Part shown: positions 51,101 to 59,000 of the stretch, in pieces
How the letters are laid out: the number at the start of each line of letters is the position of its first letter
Position numbering within the stretch: the first letter of the stretch is position 1
From: an uncultured Aquimarina sp.
GTDB lineage: Bacteria > Bacteroidota > Bacteroidia > Flavobacteriales > Flavobacteriaceae
Assembly (NCBI GenBank): GCA_947496705.1
Contig: CANMDW010000004.1
Location: 276,209-340,208, forward strand
Reading direction: 5' to 3'
Length of the DNA: 64,000 nucleotides
Position numbers and translations under genes: made by a program
Notes under the pieces: generated by a model
The model's input: only the letters and a program-made list of their open reading frames with translations
Told to the model about the DNA's origin: nothing
Databases searched by the model: none

Positions 51101-52607
51101 TAGTACAGCTAAGTACCCCATCTACCGAAGCGGTTGCATCAATACTTCCCTGCTGTGTTTCTGTAACCTTTACATTATCAAAATAGTACAACTCATTAGA
51201 AGATGTAGTTCTGGATTTTACGATGATTTGTAGACTATTGCCATTGAGCGAGCCTACTGATATCGTGGCTCCGGCAGTACTGTTGCCATTTATTTTTCCT
51301 GAATTTTTACTAAAACGGATCTTATCTCCACCATTTAGCCTGTAATAGGCATCAATATAGTCACGGCTATCTCCACTGTCTTCCATATCGCCGGTACTGA
51401 AGATATCCAGGGATACTTTTACATTATTTTTACCCGAAATATCGATAGACTCAGAGGTCCATATTCCTCTTTTATCTTCTCCGGTGTCCTGAACAAGAAA
51501 CCGATTATTATCGACATGAAAATTACCTGAGCTAGAATTTTCGGTAGTCCAGGCGGTTGCTCCAGAATCTGAGGTGGTTCCATTCGACAAATTAAATTTT
51601 TCTAACCAGATATTGGTTTCGACAGTACTTAAGGATATTACATTTACGATATACGACGATGAACATCCACTGTTTGGATGGGTTACTACCAATTTGTAGC
51701 TTCCTTCTTTATTTACTGTAGGGTTTTGTAATGTAGAATTGAAGTTATCGGGTCCTGTCCAGCTGTAGGTTACATCTGGTCTGGAAGAATTTCCAAATAA
51801 GGTCACCGATGGGGTATCGCAACTTAGCGGACCACTCACTGAAGCTGATGCCTCGGGCCGGGAAGTTTTGGCGGTGACCTTTACATTATCAAAATAGTAC
51901 TTCTCGCCAGAAGCGGTGGTTCTGGATTTTACGATGATTTGCAGACTATTCCCATTGAGCGAGCCTTTGGATACCGTGGCTCCAGAACTACTGTTGTTAT
52001 TTATGGATCCCGAATTTTGACTAAAACGAATCTTATCTCCACCATCTAGTCTATAATAGATATCTATAAAGTCACGGCTATCTCCACTATCTTCCATATC
52101 GCCTTTACTGAAGATATTCAGCTCTATTTTTACATTATCTTTACCGGAAATATCGATAGACTCAGAGGTCCATATTCCTTTTTTATTTTTTCCGGTATCC
52201 TCAACGAGAAATCGATCATTGTTGACATGAAAATTACCCGAACTGGAATTTTCGGTAGTCCAGGCTGTTGCTCCAGAATCTGAAGTTGTTCCATCGGGCA
52301 AATCAAATCTTTCCTTCCATAAGGTCTCTGTACAGCCCGAAGTGTAAAAAACTTTGGAAGGTCGTATTTTTTTATTTCCGGTATTTTCTGTAGGTGGGTT
52401 ATGGATCGATTTACTATTTAAAAGATCTTCATTCTTATTGCTATCATTACGATGCCAGCTTATATCACTTGAATAAGAAGTAGTCTCATTTACGTATCCA
52501 TGAAAATTCTCTTTGATTATTGAATATTCAGGATTTGCCTTCATTTGAATTGTCAATAGCAATAGGGCTATTGGTAGAGTAAGGGGTTTTAAATAAGTTG
52601 TTATCAT
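45105..52607 (-). CDS. Giant repeat adhesin with type A T9SS sorting domain
   Basis: 2500 residues, signal peptide ending TIQMKA. Five copies of a module of about 150 residues start near 96, 336, 650, 970 and 1284; each begins with W-x-x-x-F-x-L-x-[DN]-x-T and includes GxWTSExIDISG and a closing YYFDNVKV. Each of the first four is followed by Ig/PKD-like domains with Cys pairs (LTCTNxSVTITGASSA, then GCTGTATATV). From about 1450 to 2390 only Ig-like domains continue, the last four pairs nearly identical. Residues about 2410-2499 are the type A T9SS sorting domain (AYPNPSKDKVTIDF, LPSGVYLYVL, KKRIVLTE). It should be displayed on the surface as an adhesin, with the jelly-roll-like modules as possible carbohydrate binders. 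Last gene of the four-gene operon, 203 bp after the OmpA gene. Confidence 0.9.
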   Translation of the reverse strand: MITTYLKPLTLPIALLLLTIQMKANPEYSIIKENFHGYVNETTSYSSDISWHRNDSNKNEDLLNSKSIHNPPTENTGNKKIRPSKVFYTSGCTETLWKERFDLPDGTTSDSGATAWTTENSSSGNFHVNNDRFLVEDTGKNKKGIWTSESIDISGKDNVKIELNIFSKGDMEDSGDSRDFIDIYYRLDGGDKIRFSQNSGSINNNSSSGATVSKGSLNGNSLQIIVKSRTTASGEKYYFDNVKVTAKTSRPEASASVSGPLSCDTPSVTLFGNSSRPDVTYSWTGPDNFNSTLQNPTVNKEGSYKLVVTHPNSGCSSSYIVNVISLSTVETNIWLEKFNLSNGTTSDSGATAWTTENSSSGNFHVDNNRFLVQDTGEDKRGIWTSESIDISGKNNVKVSLDIFSTGDMEDSGDSRDYIDAYYRLNGGDKIRFSKNSGKINGNSTAGATISVGSLNGNSLQIIVKSRTTSSNELYYFDNVKVTETQQGSIDATASVDGVLSCTINSVTITGASSASNVTYAWTGPDGFTANTAVINVSEPGEYILTVTSDTGCTGTATAMVVRDNSLDVSASVSGTLGCSITSVTLFGNSTTPNVTYIWTGPDTFSSTLQNPTVNKEGSYTLTVTDPNSGCTASDMVNVVTSNSTETDIWLEKFNLPDGTTSDSGATAWTTENSSSGNFHVDNNRFLVQDTGKDKKGIWTSETIDISGSNDVKISVDIFSTGDMEDSGEKLDFIDIYYRLDGGDKIRFSKNSGSINGSSTAGATVSVGSLNGNTLQIIVKSRTTSSNELYHFDNVTVTATQQGSIDVTATVDGDGVLTCTNTSVTITGASSANNVTYAWTGPDGFTANTAVINVNEPGEYILTVTNDTGCTGTATATVTEEVTLPDVSASVSGTLSCTTSSVTLSGNSTTQDVTYSWIGPDNFSSTLQNPTVSKAGSYTLTVTDPNGCTSSYLVNVVSSSSTETNIWLEEFNLPNGTTSDSGTTAWTTQNSSSGNFHVNNNRFLVEDTGKDKKGIWTSEAIDISGSNDVKISLDLFSKGDMENCGSKLDFIDVYYRLDGGEKIRFSKNSGSINNNNTAGATVSVGSLNGNTLQIIVKSRTTASGEKYYFDNVKVAETQQGGGIDATATVDGTLTCTNNSVTITGASSANNVTYAWTGPNGFTANTAVINVSEPGEYILTVTSDTGCTGTATATVTQEATPPDVSASVSGPLSCGTPTVTLLGSSTTPNVTYNWTGPNNFSSTLQNPTANTVGSYTLVVTDPASGCTASDMVDVVFSNSGFTTIWLEEFNLPDETIVDTGATAWTRDVSDTAIPSSFASTKTSTTFNPFFEVGNNRFFGNDLNGEGIWRTEVIDISAFTDISLSLDMTAEGSLESDPTDPQYDYYRVYYKLNNGPEIAFNNGIQEGPFSPVTATAGPLNGNTVQIVIRMVNTGSNEFYDFDNVKVSGFSSSGGSIDATASVDGELTCTNTSVTITGASSAGNVTYAWMGPNGFTANTAVITVNEPGEYILTVTSDTGCSATATATVPRETTPPEFTATADGIITCDNPQVTLTATPLTPNPNVIFSWSGFTAGENPVNVTAEGVYTVTALDIVTGCTAQKTVTVTAELDDLEITVTATGNGIITCSNPQVTLTATPSIPNPDVIFIWSGFTAGENPVNVIAEGVYTVTALDIVTGCIAQKTVTVTAELDDLEITVTATGNGIITCDSPQVTLTATPLAPNPNVIFSWSGFTAGENPVNVIAEGTYTVTALDIVTGCTAQKTVTVTAELEEPELTVTTTANGIITCSNPQVTLTAASTTPNVTYSWAGPNGFTANTAEINVGQPGEYIVTVTNDKGCTATATVTVSRENTPPELTVTTSADGIITCDNPQVTLTASSTTPDVTFSWTGFTAGQNPVNVTAEGAYMVTATNIRTGCTAQKTVIVTAELEEPELTVTTTANGIITCSNPQVTLTAASTTPNVTYSWAGPNGFTANTAEINVGQPGEYIVTVTNDKGCTATATVTVSRENTPPELTVTTSADGIITCDNPQVTLTASSTTPDVTFSWTGFTAGQNPVNVTAEGAYMVTATNIRSGCTAQKTVIVTAELEEPELTVTTTANGIITCSNPQVTLTAASTTPNVTYSWAGPNGFTANTAEINVGQPGEYMVNVTNDKGCTATATVTVSRENTPPEFTATADGTITCDNPQVTLTASSTTPNVTFSWTGFTAGENPVNVTAEGAYMVTATNTLTGCTAQKTVIVTAELEEPELTVTTTANGIITCSNPQVTLTAASTTPNVTYSWAGPNGFTANTAEINVGQPGEYIVTVTNDKGCTATATVTVSRENTPPEFTATADGTITCDNPQVILTASSTTPNVTFSWTGFTAGENPVNVTAEGAYMVTATNTLTGCTAQKTVIVTSTCDQINIEQQSLSDLEMETFIQLNSKAYPNPSKDKVTIDFDSTQEGNATLEIYAMTGVLVSSFLDIKIEADKPYQVAFNEDGRLPSGVYLYVLRLGNRSIKKRIVLTE
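45440..47325. repeat. Four near-identical repeats of about 470 bp within the adhesin gene
   Basis: The block starting TTTTCCCGGCTTACCGTTAC recurs near 45655, 46121, 46596 and 47069, spacing about 470 bp. Each repeat encodes two Ig-like domains (about 157 residues). Differences are few, which indicates recent duplication or gene conversion. Older, more diverged copies continue to about 48000. Long open frames on the opposite strand here are by-products of the repeats. Confidence 0.9.
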
Positions 52608-52810
52608 TTTTGTTGGGTTGTTTAGTTAAAAAATAGGGGATAAAATTATTTCACATTTTATAAGTCATTCATAATTCTTTCAGAACTGGTTTTGTTATTT
52701 TTATTATTGTAGCTATTGGATATGCTAAAAAATGGTTTCAATATTGTGCAAAAACGCTCTCCATAGCTATTGGGATCGGTCGAAAACAAAAAGTTAAGAT
52801 GAGTTCATAA

Positions 52811-55036
52811 TTATTCCATAATAATAAATTCACTTCTCCTGTTTTTTTGATGTTCCTCTTCTGTACAAGGAATACCATCTCCGCAATCATTAAATAATCT
52901 TCTTTCTCCATAAGCTTTACCTCGTAAACGTCGCCAGTTAATACCACCTTTTTCTGTGATATACTGCAGTGTAGATTTCATTCTTTTTACGCTTAATTGT
53001 TTATTGTACCAAAAACTGGATCTGCTATCGGCGTGCCCATGCACTTCCATTTTCATGGTTGGATAAATTGTCATTAACGCTACGACTTTTTCTAAACTTG
53101 TTTCTACTTCCGGCCGTATTTCTTCAGAGTTTAGATTAAAGTGAATGGGCATGGGTACTACCATCATTAACTGAAGATCTTCTTCTTTTTTTACAGCTTC
53201 TTTAGGTACTCCTTCGGCACTCAATTGGTACTCAGGGATTCCTTTATCAATAAAATATTGTTTGATTACTTCTGCCCGGTTTTTGGATAATTCAGTATTA
53301 TCATCGTTATCTGCATAGGACTTTATATCGGCATGCACTCTTGGATATCGTTTCAGTAATTCGATTATTTCATCCAATCCATCCTTCGATTTAGATAAAA
53401 TATCGGTAGTGGCATTGTCAAAATGTATAGGATCTACGATCATTTCAAAATTGAATGCATTTTCCAATACAACAGGGGCTTCATATTCTTTTTCAAGTGT
53501 AATAGCTTTTTCATATACCTCGGCAAACTCTGCCTTTTCTATAATATGTTCATAAGGCTTATATCCGGCTTTACTTACTTTAATTACATGTGCATTTTTT
53601 AATTTTTCGTTGGGCGAAAAAAGATAATTGCCTTTATCAAATGAAATTTCCTCCTGAATAATATTGTTGTCACTGTCATAAATGGTTATTACCGCATCAT
53701 TGATGGCTTCATAGGTTTTATTGTCACTGATTGTACCCAACACGGTAGTCAAGTCAAAACTTTTTATGGGTTCTAATTCATGCAAACTGTACATATCATC
53801 GCTTCCTTTTCCTCCATCTCTATTAGAGGAAAAGTATCCTTTTTCAGTTTCTGTATTAATTATAAAAGCAAAATCGTCTTTAGGACTATTTATTGGGCTA
53901 CCTACGTTTATTATTTCTAAAGGTGAAGTGGTTGTTTTTGAAACAAAAATGTCTAATCCTCCCAACCCGGGATGTCCATTGGAAGCAAAATATAATTCAT
54001 CATGAGTTATAAATGGAAACGTTTCTTTTCCCTCGGTATTAATCTCGTTACCCAAATTAATTGGTGTACCAAAACTTCCATCATCATAAATTGTAACGGC
54101 ATAAATATCAGACATTCCATATCCCCCTGGCATATCGGAAGAAAAATATAACGTTTTTCCATCGGGGCTGATGGATGGATGGGAAGTAGAATAGTTAGTA
54201 TTATTAAAAGGTAAATCTTCAGGAAGTGTCCAGCTTCCTTCGGAGTTTTTGAAGGATCGATATATTTTTAACCGGACCATTTCGCTTTTATCATCAATGT
54301 CGTGGTTTCGTGTAAAGTAGATGGTATTTCCGTCATTTGTGAATACCGGTGTAGATTCATGAAACTTTGTACTTAATTCTTTTGAAAACTGTTTTGGATC
54401 AGATACGCTGTTTGTTTCAGGATCATATTTTGCCTCATATAACTCTAAGAAGGATTCTTCGGTCCATTTGTGTACCCTTTTATTAAAAAGTAAGGTGTCT
54501 CTGGAAGAACTAAAGACGATAACATCCTGGTAGAATGCTGTTCCAAAATCAGAAAAGATAGAATTAATTGGTAAATTTTCTATTTCATATCTTCCAGATT
54601 GGTATGCTATTCGTTTGAGATAATCTCTTTGCTTGTCAAATAGATTGGCACGTTGATCGTCTGGTTTTGCGAGAAGAAGCTGATCCATATAGTTGTCAGA
54701 CCCAGTATAATCTTGTATAGATTTCAGACATAGCGCATACCTGAATAAATATTCGGGTGCTACCTGATCGGGATACGATGTTATAAATTCTTTATACCAT
54801 TTTTCGGCATTTTCTGGTTGCCCGTTGAGATAATAACTATCTCCCAGATTTTTTAGAGTTTCTGCGTTTCGGTACTTCTTTTCTATTACTTTGAGATATG
54901 CTTCCTGAGCACTAACATATTTATGTTGATCAAACATCTTATTGGCAATATTTAATGCTCTTTGTTGTGCTAGCCCAGACCATCCAGGGAGGGATATAAT
55001 CAAAACAATAAGTGAGGTATATACTATTTTCTTCAT
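52811..55036 (-). CDS. OmpA-family protein with TPR, beta-propeller and two OmpA-like domains
   Basis: 741 residues, signal peptide ending GWSGLAQ. TPR-like helices (about 25-125) are followed by a PD40/WD40-like propeller (about 170-420, with HPSISPDGKTLYFSSDMPGG and GYFSSNRDGGKGSDDMYSL), a carboxypeptidase-like beta sandwich (about 430-520), and two OmpA-like domains. The first (about 540-620, IHFDNATTDILSKS) lacks the full peptidoglycan-binding pattern. The second (about 630-740) has MEVHGHADSRSS and NKQLSVKRMKSTLQYI. This composition is usual beside PorP/SprF proteins. It probably anchors the secretion and adhesin machinery to peptidoglycan. It starts 16 bp after the PorP/SprF stop. The duplicated OmpA domain is unusual. 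Confidence 0.92.
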   Translation of the reverse strand: MKKIVYTSLIVLIISLPGWSGLAQQRALNIANKMFDQHKYVSAQEAYLKVIEKKYRNAETLKNLGDSYYLNGQPENAEKWYKEFITSYPDQVAPEYLFRYALCLKSIQDYTGSDNYMDQLLLAKPDDQRANLFDKQRDYLKRIAYQSGRYEIENLPINSIFSDFGTAFYQDVIVFSSSRDTLLFNKRVHKWTEESFLELYEAKYDPETNSVSDPKQFSKELSTKFHESTPVFTNDGNTIYFTRNHDIDDKSEMVRLKIYRSFKNSEGSWTLPEDLPFNNTNYSTSHPSISPDGKTLYFSSDMPGGYGMSDIYAVTIYDDGSFGTPINLGNEINTEGKETFPFITHDELYFASNGHPGLGGLDIFVSKTTTSPLEIINVGSPINSPKDDFAFIINTETEKGYFSSNRDGGKGSDDMYSLHELEPIKSFDLTTVLGTISDNKTYEAINDAVITIYDSDNNIIQEEISFDKGNYLFSPNEKLKNAHVIKVSKAGYKPYEHIIEKAEFAEVYEKAITLEKEYEAPVVLENAFNFEMIVDPIHFDNATTDILSKSKDGLDEIIELLKRYPRVHADIKSYADNDDNTELSKNRAEVIKQYFIDKGIPEYQLSAEGVPKEAVKKEEDLQLMMVVPMPIHFNLNSEEIRPEVETSLEKVVALMTIYPTMKMEVHGHADSRSSFWYNKQLSVKRMKSTLQYITEKGGINWRRLRGKAYGERRLFNDCGDGIPCTEEEHQKNRRSEFIIME

Positions 55037-55052
55037 CTGTTTATTGAATTAA

Positions 55053-56012
55053 TTAAAAGAATCTTGGAGTTATAAATCGATGATATAAACTTTTTAACTC
55101 AAAACGCAGTATCGCTTCATAAGATCCATTATTGAAACGCGTTTGTCCGAGTTCAGTAATTTCGTGGTCATAAGAGAAACCTATCATCAAACCATCGGTG
55201 ATCTGAAACCCTGCCATAGCACTAAAGGCTTCACTCCATCGATAGGCTGCGCCCACAGTAAATTTGTCATTGAACATAAAATTGGCAGATAGGTCAAATT
55301 GTATTGGGCTTCCTGAAACGTATTTTGTTAATAATGCAGGTTTAAATTTTATAAATGGCATCATTTCGAAGACATAGCCCATGATCATATAATAATTGAT
55401 ACGTTCTTTTGCAAGAACACTTACCTGGCCATCAATGCCCGATAATATGTCATCATTAAAATGGTCGGTTTCCAGTAGATTGGGGGCACTGATACCTGTA
55501 TAAAAGTGATTTGTACGATAATAAATCCCTAACCCTACATTAGGACTAAATTTGTTATTAATATCATTTTCAAGTAAAACATCATCAGCATTAAACTTTC
55601 TTAAGGTAACTAAATCTACATTTAATAAATTACCTCCGGCATTTAATCCAAAACTTAATTTACCAGTATCAGATACAGGCACTGTATAAGAAACACTTGC
55701 AGTGAAATTGGTTTCACTAATAGCTCCAATAGCATCATTGATGATAGATAGCCCGAGGCCAAGTCTATTCTTTTCGTTTATTGGAGAATTTAGTGTAAGT
55801 GTTTGTGTACTGGGAGCACCGTCTAGCCCTACCCATTGGGTACGATATAATCCCATAATACTTAGCACCCCTCTGCTACCAGCATAGGCAGGGTTGAAAC
55901 TAATTGTATTATACATGTATTGTGTATACTGACTGTCTTGTTGTCCATAATGTAAAAAAGGAATAAAACAAGTGATTATGGATGTGAGGAGTAATATTTT
56001 TTTCATAAGCAA
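55053..56012 (-). CDS. PorP/SprF-family type IX secretion membrane protein
   Basis: 319 residues; MLMKKI at 56012 or MKKI at 56006 can start it, and the signal ends HYGQQD. Family features are clear: QYTQYMYNTISFNPAYAGSR at the mature N-terminus, LTLNSPINEKNRLGLGLSI, then GLGIYYRTNHFYTGISAPNL, and the C-terminal barrel strands GLMIGFSYDHEI and YEAILRFEL. SprF is needed for secretion of SprB in Flavobacterium gliding, and relatives sit beside their partner type B adhesin genes. The adhesin encoded 50 bp upstream carries exactly such a type B domain, so this protein is very probably its dedicated partner. Confidence 0.95.
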   Translation of the reverse strand: MLMKKILLLTSIITCFIPFLHYGQQDSQYTQYMYNTISFNPAYAGSRGVLSIMGLYRTQWVGLDGAPSTQTLTLNSPINEKNRLGLGLSIINDAIGAISETNFTASVSYTVPVSDTGKLSFGLNAGGNLLNVDLVTLRKFNADDVLLENDINNKFSPNVGLGIYYRTNHFYTGISAPNLLETDHFNDDILSGIDGQVSVLAKERINYYMIMGYVFEMMPFIKFKPALLTKYVSGSPIQFDLSANFMFNDKFTVGAAYRWSEAFSAMAGFQITDGLMIGFSYDHEITELGQTRFNNGSYEAILRFELKSLYHRFITPRFF

Positions 56013-56062
56013 TTATTGTTGTTTGTGCGATACCAGAAAAAATATAAGGCAGCCTATATTTT

Positions 56063-59000
56063 TTAGTTGATATGTAGATATCCGGATTTATAGGTTAAGG
56101 CTCCAATTGTGTTTTGGTATTGTAAAGTGAAAAAATAGGCTCCTGTGGGCAATACTTCGTTTTTACCCTTGGCAATTCCTTTAAACAAAGGAACCCCTGT
56201 TTGTTCGTAGCCGTCTGCTTCAAAAACCTTAGCACCCCAACGATTGTATATGATAATACTATTGTTCGGGAATTTTGCTAGTCCGGAAATTCTAAGTTCA
56301 TCATTCTTCCCATCTCCATTTGGAGTGATCACCTCATAAATTACCAATTCATCTTCATTTATAAGCTCAGTGATTGTGGGATCTTCACCATCACCATCAC
56401 CATCATCATCAATATTGAGGTCATTATTGGGGTCATCTGAAAAATCAATGATTTCCATATCCATAGGGTTCAGACCAGTAACAAAGGCCTGATTTGTGAC
56501 ACTACCAAGTAGAATGTCATCTTCAGTCAATTCATATGTTGCGGTGAATGTTGTGTCATCTATTTCCCCTGAGGCAAGATCAATTGCTTCACCGTTCAGG
56601 ACAATTCCCGGTAGGGGGTCGGTAAGCGTGATATTTCTAATGGTTTCACTACCATTATTTTCAATAATGAATGTATATAGTATTTGATCTCCTGTATTTA
56701 ATGTACCATCATTATTTGTATCCTCATACGTACCGATTTTTGACACTGCCAAATTAGGATTTGGTGCAACATCATCATCAGTTATGGTGGCGGTATCAGC
56801 ATTATTTGTTGCATTGATGCTTCCAATACTTGGTGCTGATATTGTGGCAATGATCGTTTCCAGGGGTTCTACTTCGGTATCGTCGATTACCGGAATGGTT
56901 ACTACCACACTGGTGCCTCCATCAGGAATGGAGAATGCAGCTACATCGGTATAATCTGCTCCGTTGGTAGCGGTACCGGTAAGTGTAAGTGTTCCTGTAA
57001 TGGGAGCTCCTGTCTGATTGGTTACTCCATTATCCAAGCTTATTGTAAAAGCCGCATTCGAAGTTCCTTCAATAGCATCTACCGGTGATCCAATAGAAAT
57101 GGTAAGTGATGCACTGTCATCATCAATGATGGTGGCGGTATCAGCATTATTTGTTGCATTGATGCTTCCAATGCTTGGTGCCGATATAGTGGCAGTGATC
57201 GTTTCCGGTAATTCTACTTCGGTATCGTCAAGCACCGGAATGGTTACTACCACACTACTATCTCCATTGGCGATTGAAAATGAGGTGACATTGGTATAAT
57301 CTGCTCCGTTGGTGGCGGTACCGGTAAGGGTAATTGTTCCTGTAATGGGTGCTCCGGTGGTATTAATGGTTCCGCCATCAATACTTACTGTAAATGTAGC
57401 ATCCGAAGTTCCTTCGATAGCATCTACAGCCGATCCAATAGAAATGGTAAGTGCTGCACCGTCATCATCGGTTATGGTAGCTGTATCAGCATTATTTGTT
57501 GTATTGATGCTTCCAATACTTGGTGCTGATATGGTGGCAATGATCGTTTCCAGAGGTTCTACTTCGGTATCGTCAAGCACCGGAATGGTTACTACCACAT
57601 TACTATCTCCATTGGCGATTGAAAATGAGGTGACATTGGTATAATCTGCTCCGTTGGTGGCAGTACCGGTAAGGGTAATTGTTCCTGTAATGGGTGCTCC
57701 GGTGGTATTAATGGTTCCGCCATCAATACTTACTGTAAATGTAGCATCCGAAGTTCCTTCGATAGCATCTACGGCCGATCCGATAGAAATGGTAAGTGCT
57801 GCTCCGTCATCATCGGTTATGGTAGCTGTATCAGCATTATTTGTTGTATTGATGCTTCCAATACTTGGTGCCGATATGTTGCCGATAATAGTTTCCAGGG
57901 GTTCTACTTCGGTATCATTAAGTACCGGGATGGTTACTACAATATTACTATCTCCACTGGCTATGGAGAATGTAGTTACATTGGTATAATCTGCTCCGTT
58001 GGTAGCGGTACCGGTAAGTGTAAGTGTTCCGGTAATAGGCGCTCCCGTTCCATTGGTCAATCCATTATCTAAACTAACCGTAAAAGCTGCATCCGAAGTA
58101 CCTTCGATAGCATCTACCGGCGATCCAATAGAAATGGTAAGCGATGCACTATCATCATCTGTGATGGTGGCGGTATCAGCATTATTTGCTGCATTGATGC
58201 TCCCGATGCTTGGTGCCGATATGGTGGCAATGATCGTTTCCAGGGGTTCTACCTCGGTATCGTCTAGTACCGGAATGGTCACTACCACAGAACTATCTCC
58301 ATTGGCTATTGAAAATGTAGTTACATTGGTATAATCTGCTCCGTTGGTGGCAGTACCGGTAAGCGCAATTGTTCCTGTAATGGGCGCTCCGCTGGTATTA
58401 ATTGTTCCTCCATCAATACTTACAGTAAATGTAGCATTCGAAGTTCCTTCGATAGCATCTGTTGTTTTGGTAATAGAATAGGTGAGTGCTGCTCCGTCAT
58501 CATCGGTTATGGTAGCTGTATCAGCATTATTTGTTGTATTGATGCTTCCGATACTTGGTGCCGATATGGTGGCAATGATCGTTTCCAGGGGTTCTACTAC
58601 GGTATCGTCTAGTACGGGGATTGTTACTACCACATTACTATCTCCACTGGGTATGGAGAATGTAGTGACATTGGTATAATCTGCTCCGTTGGTAGCGGTA
58701 CCGGTAAGTGTAAGTGTTCCGGTAATAGGCGCTCCTGTGCCATTAGTTACTCCATTATCTAAACTAACCGTAAAAGTTGCATCCGAAGTTCCTTCGACCG
58801 CATCAACGGCCGATCCGATCGAAATCGTAAGTGATGCACTGTCATCATCGGTTATGGTAGCTGTATCAGCATTATTTGTAGCATTAATATCTCCTGTATT
58901 TGGTGCCGATATGGTAGCTATGATCGTTTCTGTTAGTTCTACTTCGGTATCGTCAAGTACCGGGATGGTTACCACCACTGAATTATCTCCATTGGGTATG

